A stretch of DNA of 64,000 nucleotides from Rhodopseudomonas_A sp036404135 (GCF_036404135.1 NZ_DASWPE010000157.1:1-64000); one strand, 5' to 3'; shown: positions 42,304 through 54,827, counted from the stretch's first letter. The notes: generated by a model from the sequence alone, not told the origin. Numbers and translations: made by a program.

Positions 42304-43227
42304 ATGCGCGGCCTCCCTCCTCTCAATGCCTTACGCGTGTTCGAGGTCGCCGCGCGGACCGGCAGTTACTCCCAGGCCGGGGCGGAGCTGAGGTTGACCC
42401 ACGGGGCGGTCAGCCGGCAGATCGCGGTGCTGGAGACCTGGCTGGGGCAGCGGCTGTTCGCGCGCGTCGGGCGCCGCATGGTCGCCACGCCCGCCGCACG
42501 GGCGTTTGCCGCCGAGGTCAGCCAATCCTTTGACCGCTTGAGCACGGCCGCGGAAGCCTGCGGACATCCTGCGGTGCGCCATATCCTGCGCGTCAACGTC
42601 TCGACGACCTTTGCCATGCGCTGGCTGATCCCGCGGCTCGATCGGTTTCAATCGACGCGGCCCGACGTCGAAGTCGCGGTGACCACGGCCACGACACTGC
42701 ATGACGAGTTGCGAGGCGGCTTTGACATCGCGATCCGGCGCGGACCGGCTGAACAGTCGTTATGGCCGCAATATCGCGTGGTCCATTTGTTCGACGAGGT
42801 CGATACGCTGATCGCCAGCCCGGGCTTGCTGGAGCGCCTGCCGCTCGATGAGCCGGCCGACGTCTCGAACCATGTGCTCTTGAGCAGCGAGACGCGCCCG
42901 GGTGACTGGATCGACTGGCTGGAGCACGCCGGACTATCTTCGAAGGCCGGGCAACGGCGGCGCGTGTTCGATCATTTCTTCGTCACGCTGCAGGCGGTCG
43001 TCGACGGCCTTGGCATCGGCATCGGCCCGCTGCCGGTTCTCCAGGCCGACGTCGCGCTGGGACGCATCGTCGCTCCGTTTCCAGCCATTCGCGTTGCACG
43101 CACCGGCTACGTGGCGCTGATCCCTTTCGATGCCAACAAGACCTCGGCGCTCACCAGCTTCATCGACTGGCTGGTGGCAGAGGCGCGTAGCAAGGGTTCA
43201 ATTGAAAAGCCGGGCGATCGCGTTTGA
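42304..43227 (+). CDS. LysR-family transcriptional regulator (GcvA-like)
   Basis: 307 aa from the ATG at 42304 (AGG five bases upstream), which gives the usual LPPLNALRVFEVAARTGSY beginning. The HTH spans residues 10-65 (SYSQAGAELRLTHGAVSRQI). The effector-binding domain follows (VNVSTTFAMRWLIPRL, FDIAIRRGP). It probably controls the divergent exporter and SDR and itself. Longer frames start at GTG 42241 or ATG 42265 but lack ribosome binding sites. Confidence 0.88.
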   Translation: MRGLPPLNALRVFEVAARTGSYSQAGAELRLTHGAVSRQIAVLETWLGQRLFARVGRRMVATPAARAFAAEVSQSFDRLSTAAEACGHPAVRHILRVNVSTTFAMRWLIPRLDRFQSTRPDVEVAVTTATTLHDELRGGFDIAIRRGPAEQSLWPQYRVVHLFDEVDTLIASPGLLERLPLDEPADVSNHVLLSSETRPGDWIDWLEHAGLSSKAGQRRRVFDHFFVTLQAVVDGLGIGIGPLPVLQADVALGRIVAPFPAIRVARTGYVALIPFDANKTSALTSFIDWLVAEARSKGSIEKPGDRV

Positions 43228-43359
43228 ACAGTGCCGGTCAGCGACAGCACGGTGAGCGCGCAAGCATCGGCCCGCAAGCCAACCGCGCCGCTAGCAACTG
43301 ACCTGCCGGTACGGCCTCAAAGGCTCGCTCAAATAAGCAATCAATCAGGCCTTCGACCC

Positions 43360-43450
43360 GTCATTGCGAGGAGCTCTTGCGACGAAGCAATCCAGGGCCA
43401 CGCAATGAGGCCCCTGGATTGCTTCGCGCCGGCTTCGGCTCGCAATGACG
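43360..43450. repeat. Palindromic repeat of GTCATTGCGAG...CTCGCAATGAC type
   Basis: GTCATTGCGAGGAGCTC at the left and GCTCGCAATGACG at the right are inverted, with GACGAAGCAATCCAG and CTGGATTGCTTCG as an inner inverted pair. The element occupies the gap between the convergent LysR and gyrA genes and may end both transcripts. Confidence 0.85.
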
Positions 43451-43488
43451 AAAACCCTGATCTTCCGTGCTGCGTTTCGGCCAGCCTC

Positions 43489-46278
<2,790 letters not shown>

Positions 46279-46417
46279 AGGGTGATTTCCGGTCAGAATC
46301 TGTTTCGAATTTTATAGCTGATCGGGCGGCCGCGAACCACCCTTAACTGGTTCCGGTCGAGGGTTTTTCCCTTCGTTTTTCCAAATACTTACGCGGGACG
46401 CAGGGCTCACCTTGCGG

Positions 46418-46551
46418 GGTCATTCCGGGGCGCGAGGCCGCAGGCCGAGCGAACCCGGAATCTTGCCGCAAGCACAAGCACCCCGCGCCACGCCCGTCGC
46501 GAGATTCCGGGTTCGCTCACAGCTTCGCTGTTCGCGCCTCGGAATGACGAC
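46418..46551. repeat. Palindromic repeat of GGTCATTCCG...CGGAATGACG type, upstream of gyrA
   Basis: GTCATTCCGGGGCGCGAGGCC and GCGCCTCGGAATGAC form the ends. GAACCCGGAATCTTGC and GAGATTCCGGGTTCGC form an inner inverted pair. It lies about 140 bases upstream of the gyrA start. Confidence 0.82.
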
Positions 46552-46619
46552 TTTGGCGCGGAGGACCACACGTTTGCGCCTACCCACTCGTGCGTTAACG
46601 GAACGCCGCATTCGTAACG

Positions 46620-46666
46620 GTCCCGGTTCTGCGGAGCAGCGCTTCGCGCTGCGCCGCGCCCGGGAC
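46620..46666. repeat. Second palindromic element between hflX and gyrA
   Basis: GTCCCGG (46620) and CCGGGAC (to 46666) enclose a perfect hairpin, GCAGCGCTTCGCGCTGC (46636-46652). It directly follows the hflX stop (36 bases) and can serve as its terminator. Confidence 0.7.
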
Positions 46667-46701
46667 ACAAGACCTCAAAACCGACGTTGAGGTGTCGGCC
46701 C

Positions 46702-48084
46702 CTACTCCGGATGCAACACCGCGCCGAACCGGCTGATCACGGCGTCGCGCTTGGTCGGATCGACCCGCACCGTCATGGCGAAGCGGCCGTCCGCGAGCTC
46801 TTTCTCCAGCACCTCGGCGTTGCGGTGCAGCCAGCTCACCCCGGCGCCGTCGGCGGCGTCGATCGAGAGATCAAGCGTGATCCTTGCCGCCGCCAGCCGG
46901 TCCTCGATCGCCAGCAAGAGCGCGTCGACACCCTCGCCGGTGACGGCGGACACCAGCAGGCAGGGATGCTGCGGGTCGCGGCGCGCCGCGATGTTGCGCA
47001 GATTGGCGAGCTCGTCGGCGGCGAACTGATCGATCTTGTTCCAGACCTCGATGATGCGGCCGCCGCCGCCGGCCTCCGGATCGATGCCGAGCTGCCGCAG
47101 CACGGCTGCGACGTCGTCCTGCTGGGCGTCGGCGTCCTCATGGGCGATGTCGCGGACGTGCAGGATGAGGTCGGCTTCCAGCACCTCTTCCAGCGTGGCG
47201 CGGAACGCCGCTACCAATTGCGTCGGCAGATTGGAGATGAAACCCACGGTGTCGGACAGCATCGCCTTGCCGCCATGCGGCAGATGCAGCGCCCGCAGCG
47301 TCGGATCCAGCGTTGCGAACAGCATGTCGGCGGCCTGCACCTCAGCGCGGGTCAGCCGGTTGAACAGCGTCGACTTGCCGGCATTGGTGTAGCCGACCAG
47401 CGCCACCACGCGGTACGGCACCCGCTGCCGGCCGGCGCGGTGCAGCCGGCGCGTGCCCTGCACCTTCTTGATCTCGTTTTCGATCTTGCTGATGCGGTCG
47501 CCGATCAGCCGGCGGTCGGCCTCGATCTGGGTCTCGCCAGGGCCGCCGAGAAAGCCGAAGCCGCCGCGCTGCCGCTCCAGATGGGTCCAGGAACGCACCA
47601 GCCGCGAGCGCTGATAGTTGAGATGCGCGAGCTCGACCTGCAGCGCGCCTTCCTTGGTCTTGGCTCTGCGGCCGAAGATCTCCAGGATCAGCCCGGTGCG
47701 ATCCAGCACCTTGGCGCTCCAGGCCTTCTCCAGATTGCGCTGCTGGATCGGCGACAGCGCGCAGTCCATCACCACCAGATCGGCCTCATGGGCCTTGATG
47801 GTGCCGAGGATCTCCTCGACCTTGCCCTTGCCGAGATAGGTCGCCGGGCGGATTTGGCTGATCGGCGCCAGGATGGCTTCGGCCACCATCAGGTCGATCG
47901 CCAGCGCAAGGCCAGCGGCTTCCTCGAGCCGGGCCTGCGAACTGCGCTGGGCGTGAATCTCGGCCTGCGGATCGGGATCGCCACGACGCGCACGCAAATA
48001 CGGACCGATAACGATGGCTCGTCCGGTCTGGTTTGCTGACGGCTGCGGCCGGTCAGCGGCCCCTTCGAAGCTGCGGGGTTCCAA
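46702..48084 (-). CDS. hflX: Ribosome-associated GTPase HflX
   Basis: 460 aa. The N-terminal HflX domain contains ATYLGKGKVEEI, the glycine-rich nucleotide-binding loop. The coiled linker has GGPGETQIEADRRL. The G domain has GYTNAGKSTLFNRL (P loop), DTVGFISNLP (switch II) and NKID. It splits stalled or heat-damaged ribosomes. The hfq gene lies 11 bases upstream on the same strand, the conserved hfq-hflX order. Confidence 0.95.
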   Translation of the reverse strand: MEPRSFEGAADRPQPSANQTGRAIVIGPYLRARRGDPDPQAEIHAQRSSQARLEEAAGLALAIDLMVAEAILAPISQIRPATYLGKGKVEEILGTIKAHEADLVVMDCALSPIQQRNLEKAWSAKVLDRTGLILEIFGRRAKTKEGALQVELAHLNYQRSRLVRSWTHLERQRGGFGFLGGPGETQIEADRRLIGDRISKIENEIKKVQGTRRLHRAGRQRVPYRVVALVGYTNAGKSTLFNRLTRAEVQAADMLFATLDPTLRALHLPHGGKAMLSDTVGFISNLPTQLVAAFRATLEEVLEADLILHVRDIAHEDADAQQDDVAAVLRQLGIDPEAGGGGRIIEVWNKIDQFAADELANLRNIAARRDPQHPCLLVSAVTGEGVDALLLAIEDRLAAARITLDLSIDAADGAGVSWLHRNAEVLEKELADGRFAMTVRVDPTKRDAVISRFGAVLHPE

Positions 48085-48095
48085 TCAGTTGGTTC

Positions 48096-48344
48096 TCAAG
48101 CTGGAGCGTCCTCGCCACCTTCGAACAGTTGGATCGGGGCGCCCGGCATGATGGTCGAGATCGCATGCTTGTAGACCAGCTGCGAATGACCGTCGCGCCG
48201 CAGCAACAGGCAGAAATTGTCGAACCAGGTGACAATGCCTTGCAGCTTGACCCCGTTGACCAGAAAGATCGTGAGTGGCGTCTTGGTCTTACGTACGTGG
48301 TTGAGAAAAGTATCCTGTAGATTCTGTGCGCGGTCGGCCGCCAT
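48096..48344 (-). CDS. hfq: RNA chaperone Hfq
   Basis: 82 aa. The Sm1 motif region is PLTIFLVNGVKLQGIVTWFD and the Sm2 motif ends YKHAIST. It forms a hexamer that pairs small RNAs with mRNAs. The start is 48344 (MAADRAQNLQDTFLN), the usual family N-terminus; an A-rich stretch and GGGA precede it. The upstream in-frame extension is not part of Hfq. Confidence 0.96.
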   Translation of the reverse strand: MAADRAQNLQDTFLNHVRKTKTPLTIFLVNGVKLQGIVTWFDNFCLLLRRDGHSQLVYKHAISTIMPGAPIQLFEGGEDAPA

Positions 48345-48532
48345 TTTTTTTGTCCCGAGTATCGTTTTGTTGCTTTTTTTAAACCAGACGCCGCTCCTCT
48401 GCAGGAGAATTGCCTCGGTTGCCACCTCGCCCTGAGATCCCCCTCCGGCCAGATGTCAAGATGATTAGACGGCACGGGTCGTTTGAAGGCAAGCCAGTTC
48501 GCGCAGCGGTGGTGTCGCAGCGGGCAGAAAGT

Positions 48533-49390
48533 TCATGAAAAACACGAAAAGCGGTGGAATTCCTCCCGCAGCCGCCTGGCAATTCTCCCGGGCTTACCGT
48601 CGCCCACACGTTGTCCGTCGATCGCCACCACCGGCATCACGATCTGGCTGGAGGCGGTGACGAAGGCCTCGGCGGCGCCGTGCGCCTCCTGCGGCGTGAA
48701 CGGCCGCTCCTCGAATCGCAGCTGCAACGCCGCCAGCGCCTCGATCAGCACCGCGCGGGTGATCCCGGCCAGGATACCGCTGTCCGCCGAGCGGGTCACC
48801 ACCCGGCCCTCCCGGGTGACGATCCAGGCGTTGCTGGAGGCGCCCTCGGTGACGTAGCCGTCGCCGTCGACATACCAGGCCTCATAGGCGCCGTGCTCGC
48901 GCGCCGCCTGTTTCGCCAGCACGTTGGGCAACAGCGCCACCGTCTTGATGGCGACCCGCGGCCAGCGATTCTCCGGATGCGTGATCACCTTGATGCCGTG
49001 CGCCGCGGTGTCCTGGTTCTTGGCGAAGTTCAGCGGCCGCGCGGTGACCACGATCGAGGGTTTCACCGAAGCCGGCGGGAAGCCGTGGTCGCGCCGCGCC
49101 ACGCCGCGGCTGACCTGCAGATAGACGATGCCGTAGCCGACCCGGTTGCGGCGGACCACTTCGCGCAGCACGATAAGCAGCGCCGACAGCGGCATCGGCA
49201 GCGCGATCCGCAATTCGCTCAAAGAGCGCTGCAGCCGCCCCATGTGCCTGGGGAAATCCACGATCCGGCCGCCGCGCACTTCGCAGACCTCGTAGACGCC
49301 GTCGGCGAACTGATAGCCGCGGTCCTCGATATTGACGCTGGCGTCGCGCAGATCCTGATAGCGGCCGTTGACATAGGCGATGCGAGCCAT
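48533..49390 (-). CDS. dat: D-amino-acid/branched-chain aminotransferase-like PLP enzyme (fold type IV)
   Basis: 285 aa. The protein begins MARIAYVNGRYQDLRDASVNIEDRGYQFADGVYE, as in D-alanine aminotransferase. It has the PLP lysine in RVAIKTVALLPNV and EGASSNAWIV, the cofactor-phosphate region. It probably makes D-Glu or D-Ala for peptidoglycan, as Dat does, but a branched-chain substrate is possible. It lies between ntrX and hfq as in related alphaproteobacteria. A palindromic repeat separates it from ntrX. Confidence 0.87.
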   Translation of the reverse strand: MARIAYVNGRYQDLRDASVNIEDRGYQFADGVYEVCEVRGGRIVDFPRHMGRLQRSLSELRIALPMPLSALLIVLREVVRRNRVGYGIVYLQVSRGVARRDHGFPPASVKPSIVVTARPLNFAKNQDTAAHGIKVITHPENRWPRVAIKTVALLPNVLAKQAAREHGAYEAWYVDGDGYVTEGASSNAWIVTREGRVVTRSADSGILAGITRAVLIEALAALQLRFEERPFTPQEAHGAAEAFVTASSQIVMPVVAIDGQRVGDGKPGRIARRLREEFHRFSCFS

Positions 49391-49419
49391 TTGCTATTCC
49401 AAGTGTAACTAGAGCTATT

Positions 49420-49514
49420 CCGGTTCTGATAGAATCAGAACCGGAGCTCTAGATTGTTATTTTGACGCGTTTTCTTCACGCGAACCGGGATCCACTTCGC
49501 TCGAAAACGCTTTA
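49420..49514. repeat. Interspersed palindromic repeat, copy 2 (inverted)
   Basis: The reverse complement of this element matches copy 1 at 2577-2672 nearly base for base. It includes the CCGGTTCTGATAGAATCAGAACCGG hairpin and GCGTTTTCTTCACGCGAACC. It lies between ntrX and dat, both on the minus strand. Confidence 0.85.
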
Positions 49515-49524
49515 AAGCTAACGC

Positions 49525-50895
49525 TCAGCCGACGCCGAGCGCCTTGAGCTTGCGATGCAGCGCCGAGCGCTCCATCCCGACGAATTCGGCGGTGCGCGAA
49601 ATGTTGCCGGAAAACCGGCTGATCTGCGCGATCAGATAGTCGCGTTCGAACACTTCGCGGGCCTCGCGCAGCGGCAGCCCCATGATGTGCTCGCCATTGT
49701 TGCCGGTCGGCATGGTCGGCACCATCGAGCCGACGTCCTGCGGCAGCATGTCCGCGGAGATGATCACCTCCGGGCCGCCGCCGGCGAGAATCATCACCCG
49801 CTCGACGTTGTTGCGCAATTGCCGGACGTTGCCCGGCCAAACATGCGACTGCAGCACCGCCATGGCGTCCTGCCCGATCTGGCGCTTCGGCAGCCCGGTG
49901 GCGAGCGAAATCTGGTCCATGAAATAGTCGATCAGTTCGGGGATGTCCTCGCGGCGCTCCGACAGTGGCGGCACCCGGATCGGCACCACCGAGAGCCGGT
50001 GATAGAGGTCTTCACGAAAGCGGCCTTCGGCGATTTCCTCTTCGAGATTGCGCGCGGTCGAGGAGATGATGCGGACGTCGACATTGACCTTGATGGTGCC
50101 GCCGGCGCGCTGGAAGGTCTGGTCGACCAGTACCCGCAAAATCTTGTTCTGGGTCTCGCGCGGCATGTCGCCGATCTCGTCGATGAACAGCGTGCCGCCG
50201 TGGGCCTCTTCCAGCGCGCCGGCCTTGCGCGGCTGCTCGCCATTGCTCTGCTCGACGCCGAACAGTTCGACCTCCATGCGCTCCGGCGTGATCGCCGCGG
50301 CGTTGATCACCACGAACGGTCCCTCGGCGCGACCGGAGGCGTTGTGCAGCGTGCGCGCCGCCAATTCCTTGCCGGCGCCGGACGGTCCGACGATCAGGAT
50401 CCGGCTGTTGGCTTTGGCCGCGCGCTCGATGGTCTGGCGCAGCTGGTTCATGCAGGCGGAATGCCCCATCAGCGTCGAGGCGATCGGCGCCTGCTGCTTC
50501 AGCTCCTTGACTTCGCGCTTCAGCCGCGAGGTCTCCAGCGCCCGCGTCGCCACCAGGATCAGCCGGTCCGACTTGAACGGCTTCTCGATGAAGTCGTAGG
50601 CGCCGCGCTTGATCGCCGCCACCGCGGTTTCGATGTTGCCGTGGCCGGAGATCATCACCACTGGCACGTCGGCGTGCTCGCGCTTGATCTGCTCCAGCAG
50701 TTGCAGGCCGTCGAGCTTGGAGCCCTGCAGCCAGATGTCGAGGAACACCAGATTGGGCCGCCGGTTCGACACCTCGGCCAGCGCCGAATCGCTGTCGCGC
50801 GCGGTGCGGGTGGTGAAGCCCTCATCCTCGAGGATGCCGGCGACGAGATCGCGGATATCGGCTTCGTCGTCGACAATCAGAATGTCATTGGCCAT
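49525..50895 (-). CDS. ntrX: NtrX response regulator
   Basis: 456 aa. The receiver domain is at 1-120 (ILIVDDEADI, VFLDIWLQGS, phosphoacceptor Asp about 54). An AAA+ domain follows with GPSGAGKELAART and GTLFIDEIGDM, then a C-terminal Fis-type HTH (ISRTAEFVGMERSALHRKLKALG). The loop that normally reads GAFTGA and touches sigma54 is replaced by a VEQSNGEQPRKAGALEEA stretch, so sigma54 activation is doubtful. It is 17 bases downstream of its kinase NtrY. Confidence 0.95.
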   Translation of the reverse strand: MANDILIVDDEADIRDLVAGILEDEGFTTRTARDSDSALAEVSNRRPNLVFLDIWLQGSKLDGLQLLEQIKREHADVPVVMISGHGNIETAVAAIKRGAYDFIEKPFKSDRLILVATRALETSRLKREVKELKQQAPIASTLMGHSACMNQLRQTIERAAKANSRILIVGPSGAGKELAARTLHNASGRAEGPFVVINAAAITPERMEVELFGVEQSNGEQPRKAGALEEAHGGTLFIDEIGDMPRETQNKILRVLVDQTFQRAGGTIKVNVDVRIISSTARNLEEEIAEGRFREDLYHRLSVVPIRVPPLSERREDIPELIDYFMDQISLATGLPKRQIGQDAMAVLQSHVWPGNVRQLRNNVERVMILAGGGPEVIISADMLPQDVGSMVPTMPTGNNGEHIMGLPLREAREVFERDYLIAQISRFSGNISRTAEFVGMERSALHRKLKALGVG

Positions 50896-50912
50896 GGGTC
50901 GCGCCTGTCATT

Positions 50913-53264
50913 TTAGTTGCCGCTGGTGACGGGGATTTTCGATTCGCCGGGCATCGAGATCGCCGGCTGGCTGGGCTGCTCTTTCGGCGGCTGCCCGGAG
51001 ATCGAGAAGCGCAGCCGCATCCAGGCGCCGCGCTGCTGCTCGGGGCGGATGTTGGAAGCGTCGTTGAGCTCGATGGCGCCGCCATGATCCGCCAGCACCC
51101 GGCCGACGATGGCGAGCCCGAGCCCGGTGCCCTTTTCGCGGGTGGTGACGTAGGGCTCCAAGAGCCGCGACCGCGCGGTCTTCGGCAGCCCGATGCCATT
51201 GTCGATGACGTCGATCACGATGTCCTCGCCCTCGCGCGCGGCGACCACCTCGATCTTGCCCTTGCCGAGTTCCTCGGCCGGCACCGCCTCGATCGCCTCG
51301 GTGGCGTTCTTGATGATGTTGGTCAGAGCCTGCGAGATCAGCCGGCGGTCGAACCGCGCCCGCATCGGTTCGTCCTTGATCTCGGCTGCGATGTCGATGT
51401 CCGGATGGCCGACCCGCATCAGGAACACGGTCTGCCGCACGGTGTCGGCGACGTCCTCGCCTTCGATCACCGGCTTCGGCATCCGCGCGAAGCGCGAGAA
51501 TTCGTCGACCATGCGGCGGATGTCGTCGACCTGGCGGATGATGGTGTCGGTGCACTGCTCGAAGATGCCCTTGTCCTCGACGATCAGCTTGCCGAATTTG
51601 CGCTTGATGCGTTCGGCCGAGAGCTGGATCGGGGTCAGCGGGTTCTTGATCTCGTGGGCGATGCGGCGGGCGACGTCAGCCCAGGCGGAGGTGCGCTGCG
51701 CCGACACCAGCTCGGTGATGTCGTCCAGCGTGATGATGTAGCTGTCCTGCGAGTGGCTGGTCTGCTCAGCGCTGATCCGCACCGACAGGTTGCGCTCATG
51801 GCCCTCGCGGTTGATGGTGACCTGGCCCTGCAACAGCCGCTGCGCGCTCTCCCGCGCGGTCTTCATCATCTCGTCGAGTTCGGGAATGATCTCGGTCAGA
51901 GGATGGCCGAGCGTTTCGGATTCCGAGTGCCCGATCAGCTTCTCCGCCGAGCGGTTCAGCACGCCGATCGAGCCCGAGGCGTCGACCCCGATGATGCCGG
52001 CGGAGGCTGACGACAGCACCGCTTCGATGAAGCGGCGGCGGCTGTCGATCACCTCGCTGGCGCTGACCAGTTCGTCGCGCTGGCTGCGCAATTCCTGCGT
52101 CATCTTGTTGAAGGTCTCGCCGAGATGCGCGAGGTCGCCTTCGGATTTGATCACCGGCACCTGGACGTCGAGGTCGCCGGTCGACACCATGTTGGCGGCG
52201 CCCATCAGCCTTCGGATCGGCGCCACCAGCCAGTTGGCGAAATTCAGCCCGATCAGCACCGACGACATCAGCACGGTGAGCGCGATCACCGTGAACATCA
52301 GCGCGAACGCCACCTGCACCCCGAGCCGGCGGGATTCCACTTCGGCGTATTCGGCGACGCTGGCCTGGGTCTGGCGCAACTGCGCCACCACCCGCGGATC
52401 GAGCAGCCGCGCGACATAGAGGAAGGTGTCGTCGAAGGCGCGCAGCCTTATCACCGCAGCGACGTAATTGGCCTCGATGAACACCGCGATCTGCGGCTCG
52501 TTCTCGTCGACATTGCTGAGGAATTCCGGCGCCGGGGTGTCGAAGTCCTGGCGGATGCCGGTCTGCGCCGATTCCAGGATGTTGCGGTCCTTGTCGATCA
52601 GCATGGCGCCGGGAAGATTGCGCGACGCCGCACTCGCGGTCAGCAATTCGCGGAAGGTCTGGCGGTCCTGATCGAACAGCGGCCGGGCGTGGGTGATGTC
52701 GGCGGCCATGCCGATGATGTCGCCGCGGATCAGTTGCGCGTGCTCGTGCAGATAGGCGTTGGCGACGATCAGCGAATTCTGGATCACCGCGCGGGTCGGC
52801 CCGGAGAACAGCTTGTCGAGACCGCGGTCGATGGTGACGTTGGCGACGATCGACACCAGCACCGCCGGCAGCACCGCGATCACCGAGAACAGGCTGACGA
52901 TCTGCACATGCAGCCGTGCCGCGGCGCGGCCGCGGCGGCGCGCCTGCACCACCTGCCACAGTTCGCGGACGATGATCAGCACCAGCAGCAGCACGGTGCC
53001 GGCGTTGATCATCAGGAAGGTGATCACCACCTGCCGGGTCGGCGCGATCGGGGTCAGCCCGGTCAGCACCACGAAGGTCAGGAACGCCGACGTCAGCGCC
53101 AGCGCCACCGCGAACGGCGCCAACAGCTTGCGCAGCGTGCGCCGGCGCGGCTCGGCCTTGTGCGGTTCGGAAGATGGGGCCGCCGTATCTGCGCTGGTCA
53201 TACCGGAACTGGGGGTGAGCGTGGAACGCTGCCGGGCTGCGCGGACACGCGCCGACTGATGCAT
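50913..53264 (-). CDS. ntrY: NtrY membrane sensor kinase
   Basis: About 780 aa. The N-terminus carries several transmembrane helices (residues 45-130 and about 290-325). An extracytoplasmic sensor loop, HAMP (VAPIRRLMGAANMVS), PAS and HisKA-HATPase domains (RRIAHEIKNPLTPIQLSAERIKR, NIIKNATEAIE, GTGLGLAIVGRV) follow. It senses nitrogen or redox state and phosphorylates NtrX. The start is uncertain: ATG at 53264 abuts GTAGGA, and the ATG at 53201 (MTSADTAAP) has no Shine-Dalgarno. About 120 bases separate it from ntrC. Confidence 0.93.
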   Translation of the reverse strand: MHQSARVRAARQRSTLTPSSGMTSADTAAPSSEPHKAEPRRRTLRKLLAPFAVALALTSAFLTFVVLTGLTPIAPTRQVVITFLMINAGTVLLLVLIIVRELWQVVQARRRGRAAARLHVQIVSLFSVIAVLPAVLVSIVANVTIDRGLDKLFSGPTRAVIQNSLIVANAYLHEHAQLIRGDIIGMAADITHARPLFDQDRQTFRELLTASAASRNLPGAMLIDKDRNILESAQTGIRQDFDTPAPEFLSNVDENEPQIAVFIEANYVAAVIRLRAFDDTFLYVARLLDPRVVAQLRQTQASVAEYAEVESRRLGVQVAFALMFTVIALTVLMSSVLIGLNFANWLVAPIRRLMGAANMVSTGDLDVQVPVIKSEGDLAHLGETFNKMTQELRSQRDELVSASEVIDSRRRFIEAVLSSASAGIIGVDASGSIGVLNRSAEKLIGHSESETLGHPLTEIIPELDEMMKTARESAQRLLQGQVTINREGHERNLSVRISAEQTSHSQDSYIITLDDITELVSAQRTSAWADVARRIAHEIKNPLTPIQLSAERIKRKFGKLIVEDKGIFEQCTDTIIRQVDDIRRMVDEFSRFARMPKPVIEGEDVADTVRQTVFLMRVGHPDIDIAAEIKDEPMRARFDRRLISQALTNIIKNATEAIEAVPAEELGKGKIEVVAAREGEDIVIDVIDNGIGLPKTARSRLLEPYVTTREKGTGLGLAIVGRVLADHGGAIELNDASNIRPEQQRGAWMRLRFSISGQPPKEQPSQPAISMPGESKIPVTSGN

Positions 53265-53384
53265 TCCTACAACAATGTTGCTCAATTACGACAATTCCGC
53301 GGCACCATCCGCCGCGAAATTTCGCCTCATCCGGGCATTTGTTGTGGATTGCTCCGATTGAGACGCAATCCGGCGCCGCAAGGT

Positions 53385-54827
53385 TCAACCGCCGCTGCGA
53401 TAGACCTGGATGTCGAGGTCGCGGATCTTCTTGCGCAGCGTATTGCGGTTGAGACCGAGCAGATCGGCGGCGCGGATCTGATTGCCGCGGGTCGCCGCCA
53501 GCGCCGCGGTCAAGAGCGGCACCTCGATCTCGCGCAGGATGCGGTGATACAGCCCGGGCGGCGGCACGCCGTTCGGGAAGCTGGAAAAGTGCGACGACAG
53601 GTAGGTCTCGACCGCGCCGCCGAGATTGTCGACGGTGTTGGAGATGCTGCCGCCGGACACCACCGCGGGCGGCGCCAGTTCGCCGTCGATCACCGGGCCG
53701 GTGATCACCTCCTGCGGGTACAGCGCCGCAAGCCGCCGCGCCAGATTCTCCAATTCGCGGACGTTGCCGGGCCAGCGGTGCTGCTTCAGCCGCTCCAGCG
53801 CCATGGCGTCGAGCTTCTTGGCCGGCAGGCCGTCCTTCTCGGCCAGCGCGAAGAAGTGCCGCACCAGGTCGGGCAGATCCTCGATGTGTTCGCGCAACGG
53901 CGGCAGCCGCAGCGGCACCACGTTGAGCCGGAAGAACAGATCTTCGCGGAACAGGCCCTGCTGGATCAGTATCCGCAGATCCTTGTTGGAGGCCGCGACG
54001 ATGCGGACGTCGGTCTTGATCGGGGTGCGGCCGCCGACCGTGGTGTATTCGCCCTGCTGCAACACCCGCAGCAGCCGGGTCTGCGCTTCCATCGGCATGT
54101 CGCCGATCTCGTCGAGAAACAGCGTGCCGCCCTCGGCCTGCTCGAAGCGGCCCGAGGCGCGGGTGTTGGCGCCGGTGAAGGCGCCGCGCTCATGGCCGAA
54201 CAATTCCGATTCGATCAGGTCGCGCGGGATCGCCGCCATGTTGACCGCGACGAACGGGCCGTTGCGGCGCTTGCCGTAGTCGTGCAGCGCGCGCGCCACC
54301 AGTTCCTTGCCGGTGCCACTCTCGCCGGAGATCATCACCGTGAGGTCGGTCTGCATCAGCCGCGCCAGCACCCGGTAGATCTCCTGCATCGCCGGCGAGC
54401 GGCCGACCAAGGGAATCGAATCGAATTCGGAATCGTCGGCGTGGCTGGCGCCGCGGTCCTTCGGCTCGGCCAGAGCGCGGCCGACGATGGCGATCAGCTC
54501 CTTCAGGTCGAACGGCTTCGGCAGATATTCATAAGCGCCGCGCTCGGAGGCGCGGATCGCGGTCATGAAGGTGTTCTGCGCGCTCATCACGATGACCGGC
54601 AGATTGGGCCGCATCTTCTTGATCCGCGGCAACAGGTCGAAGGCGTTTTCGTCCGGCATCACCACGTCGGTAATCACCAGATCGCCCTCGCCCTGGCTGA
54701 CCCAGCGCCACAGCGTCGCGGCGTTGCCGGTCAGCCGCACCTCGTATCCGGCACGCGACAGCGCCTGATTGAGCACCGTGCGAATGGCGGTGTCGTCGTC
54801 GGCGACAAGAATACTACCTGCGGGCAT
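53385..54827 (-). CDS. ntrC: NtrC nitrogen regulator
   Basis: 480 aa. The receiver domain is MPAGSILVADDDTAIRTVL with the phosphoacceptor in ITDVVMPDE. The AAA+ domain has GESGTGKELVARALHD, the GAFTGA loop in HERGAFTGANTR, and GTLFLDEIGDMP. The C-terminal Fis HTH reads IRAADLLGLNRNTLRKKIRDL. It activates sigma54 promoters of nitrogen-assimilation genes when phosphorylated by NtrB. It follows ntrB by 9 bases. Confidence 0.97.
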   Translation of the reverse strand: MPAGSILVADDDTAIRTVLNQALSRAGYEVRLTGNAATLWRWVSQGEGDLVITDVVMPDENAFDLLPRIKKMRPNLPVIVMSAQNTFMTAIRASERGAYEYLPKPFDLKELIAIVGRALAEPKDRGASHADDSEFDSIPLVGRSPAMQEIYRVLARLMQTDLTVMISGESGTGKELVARALHDYGKRRNGPFVAVNMAAIPRDLIESELFGHERGAFTGANTRASGRFEQAEGGTLFLDEIGDMPMEAQTRLLRVLQQGEYTTVGGRTPIKTDVRIVAASNKDLRILIQQGLFREDLFFRLNVVPLRLPPLREHIEDLPDLVRHFFALAEKDGLPAKKLDAMALERLKQHRWPGNVRELENLARRLAALYPQEVITGPVIDGELAPPAVVSGGSISNTVDNLGGAVETYLSSHFSSFPNGVPPPGLYHRILREIEVPLLTAALAATRGNQIRAADLLGLNRNTLRKKIRDLDIQVYRSGG

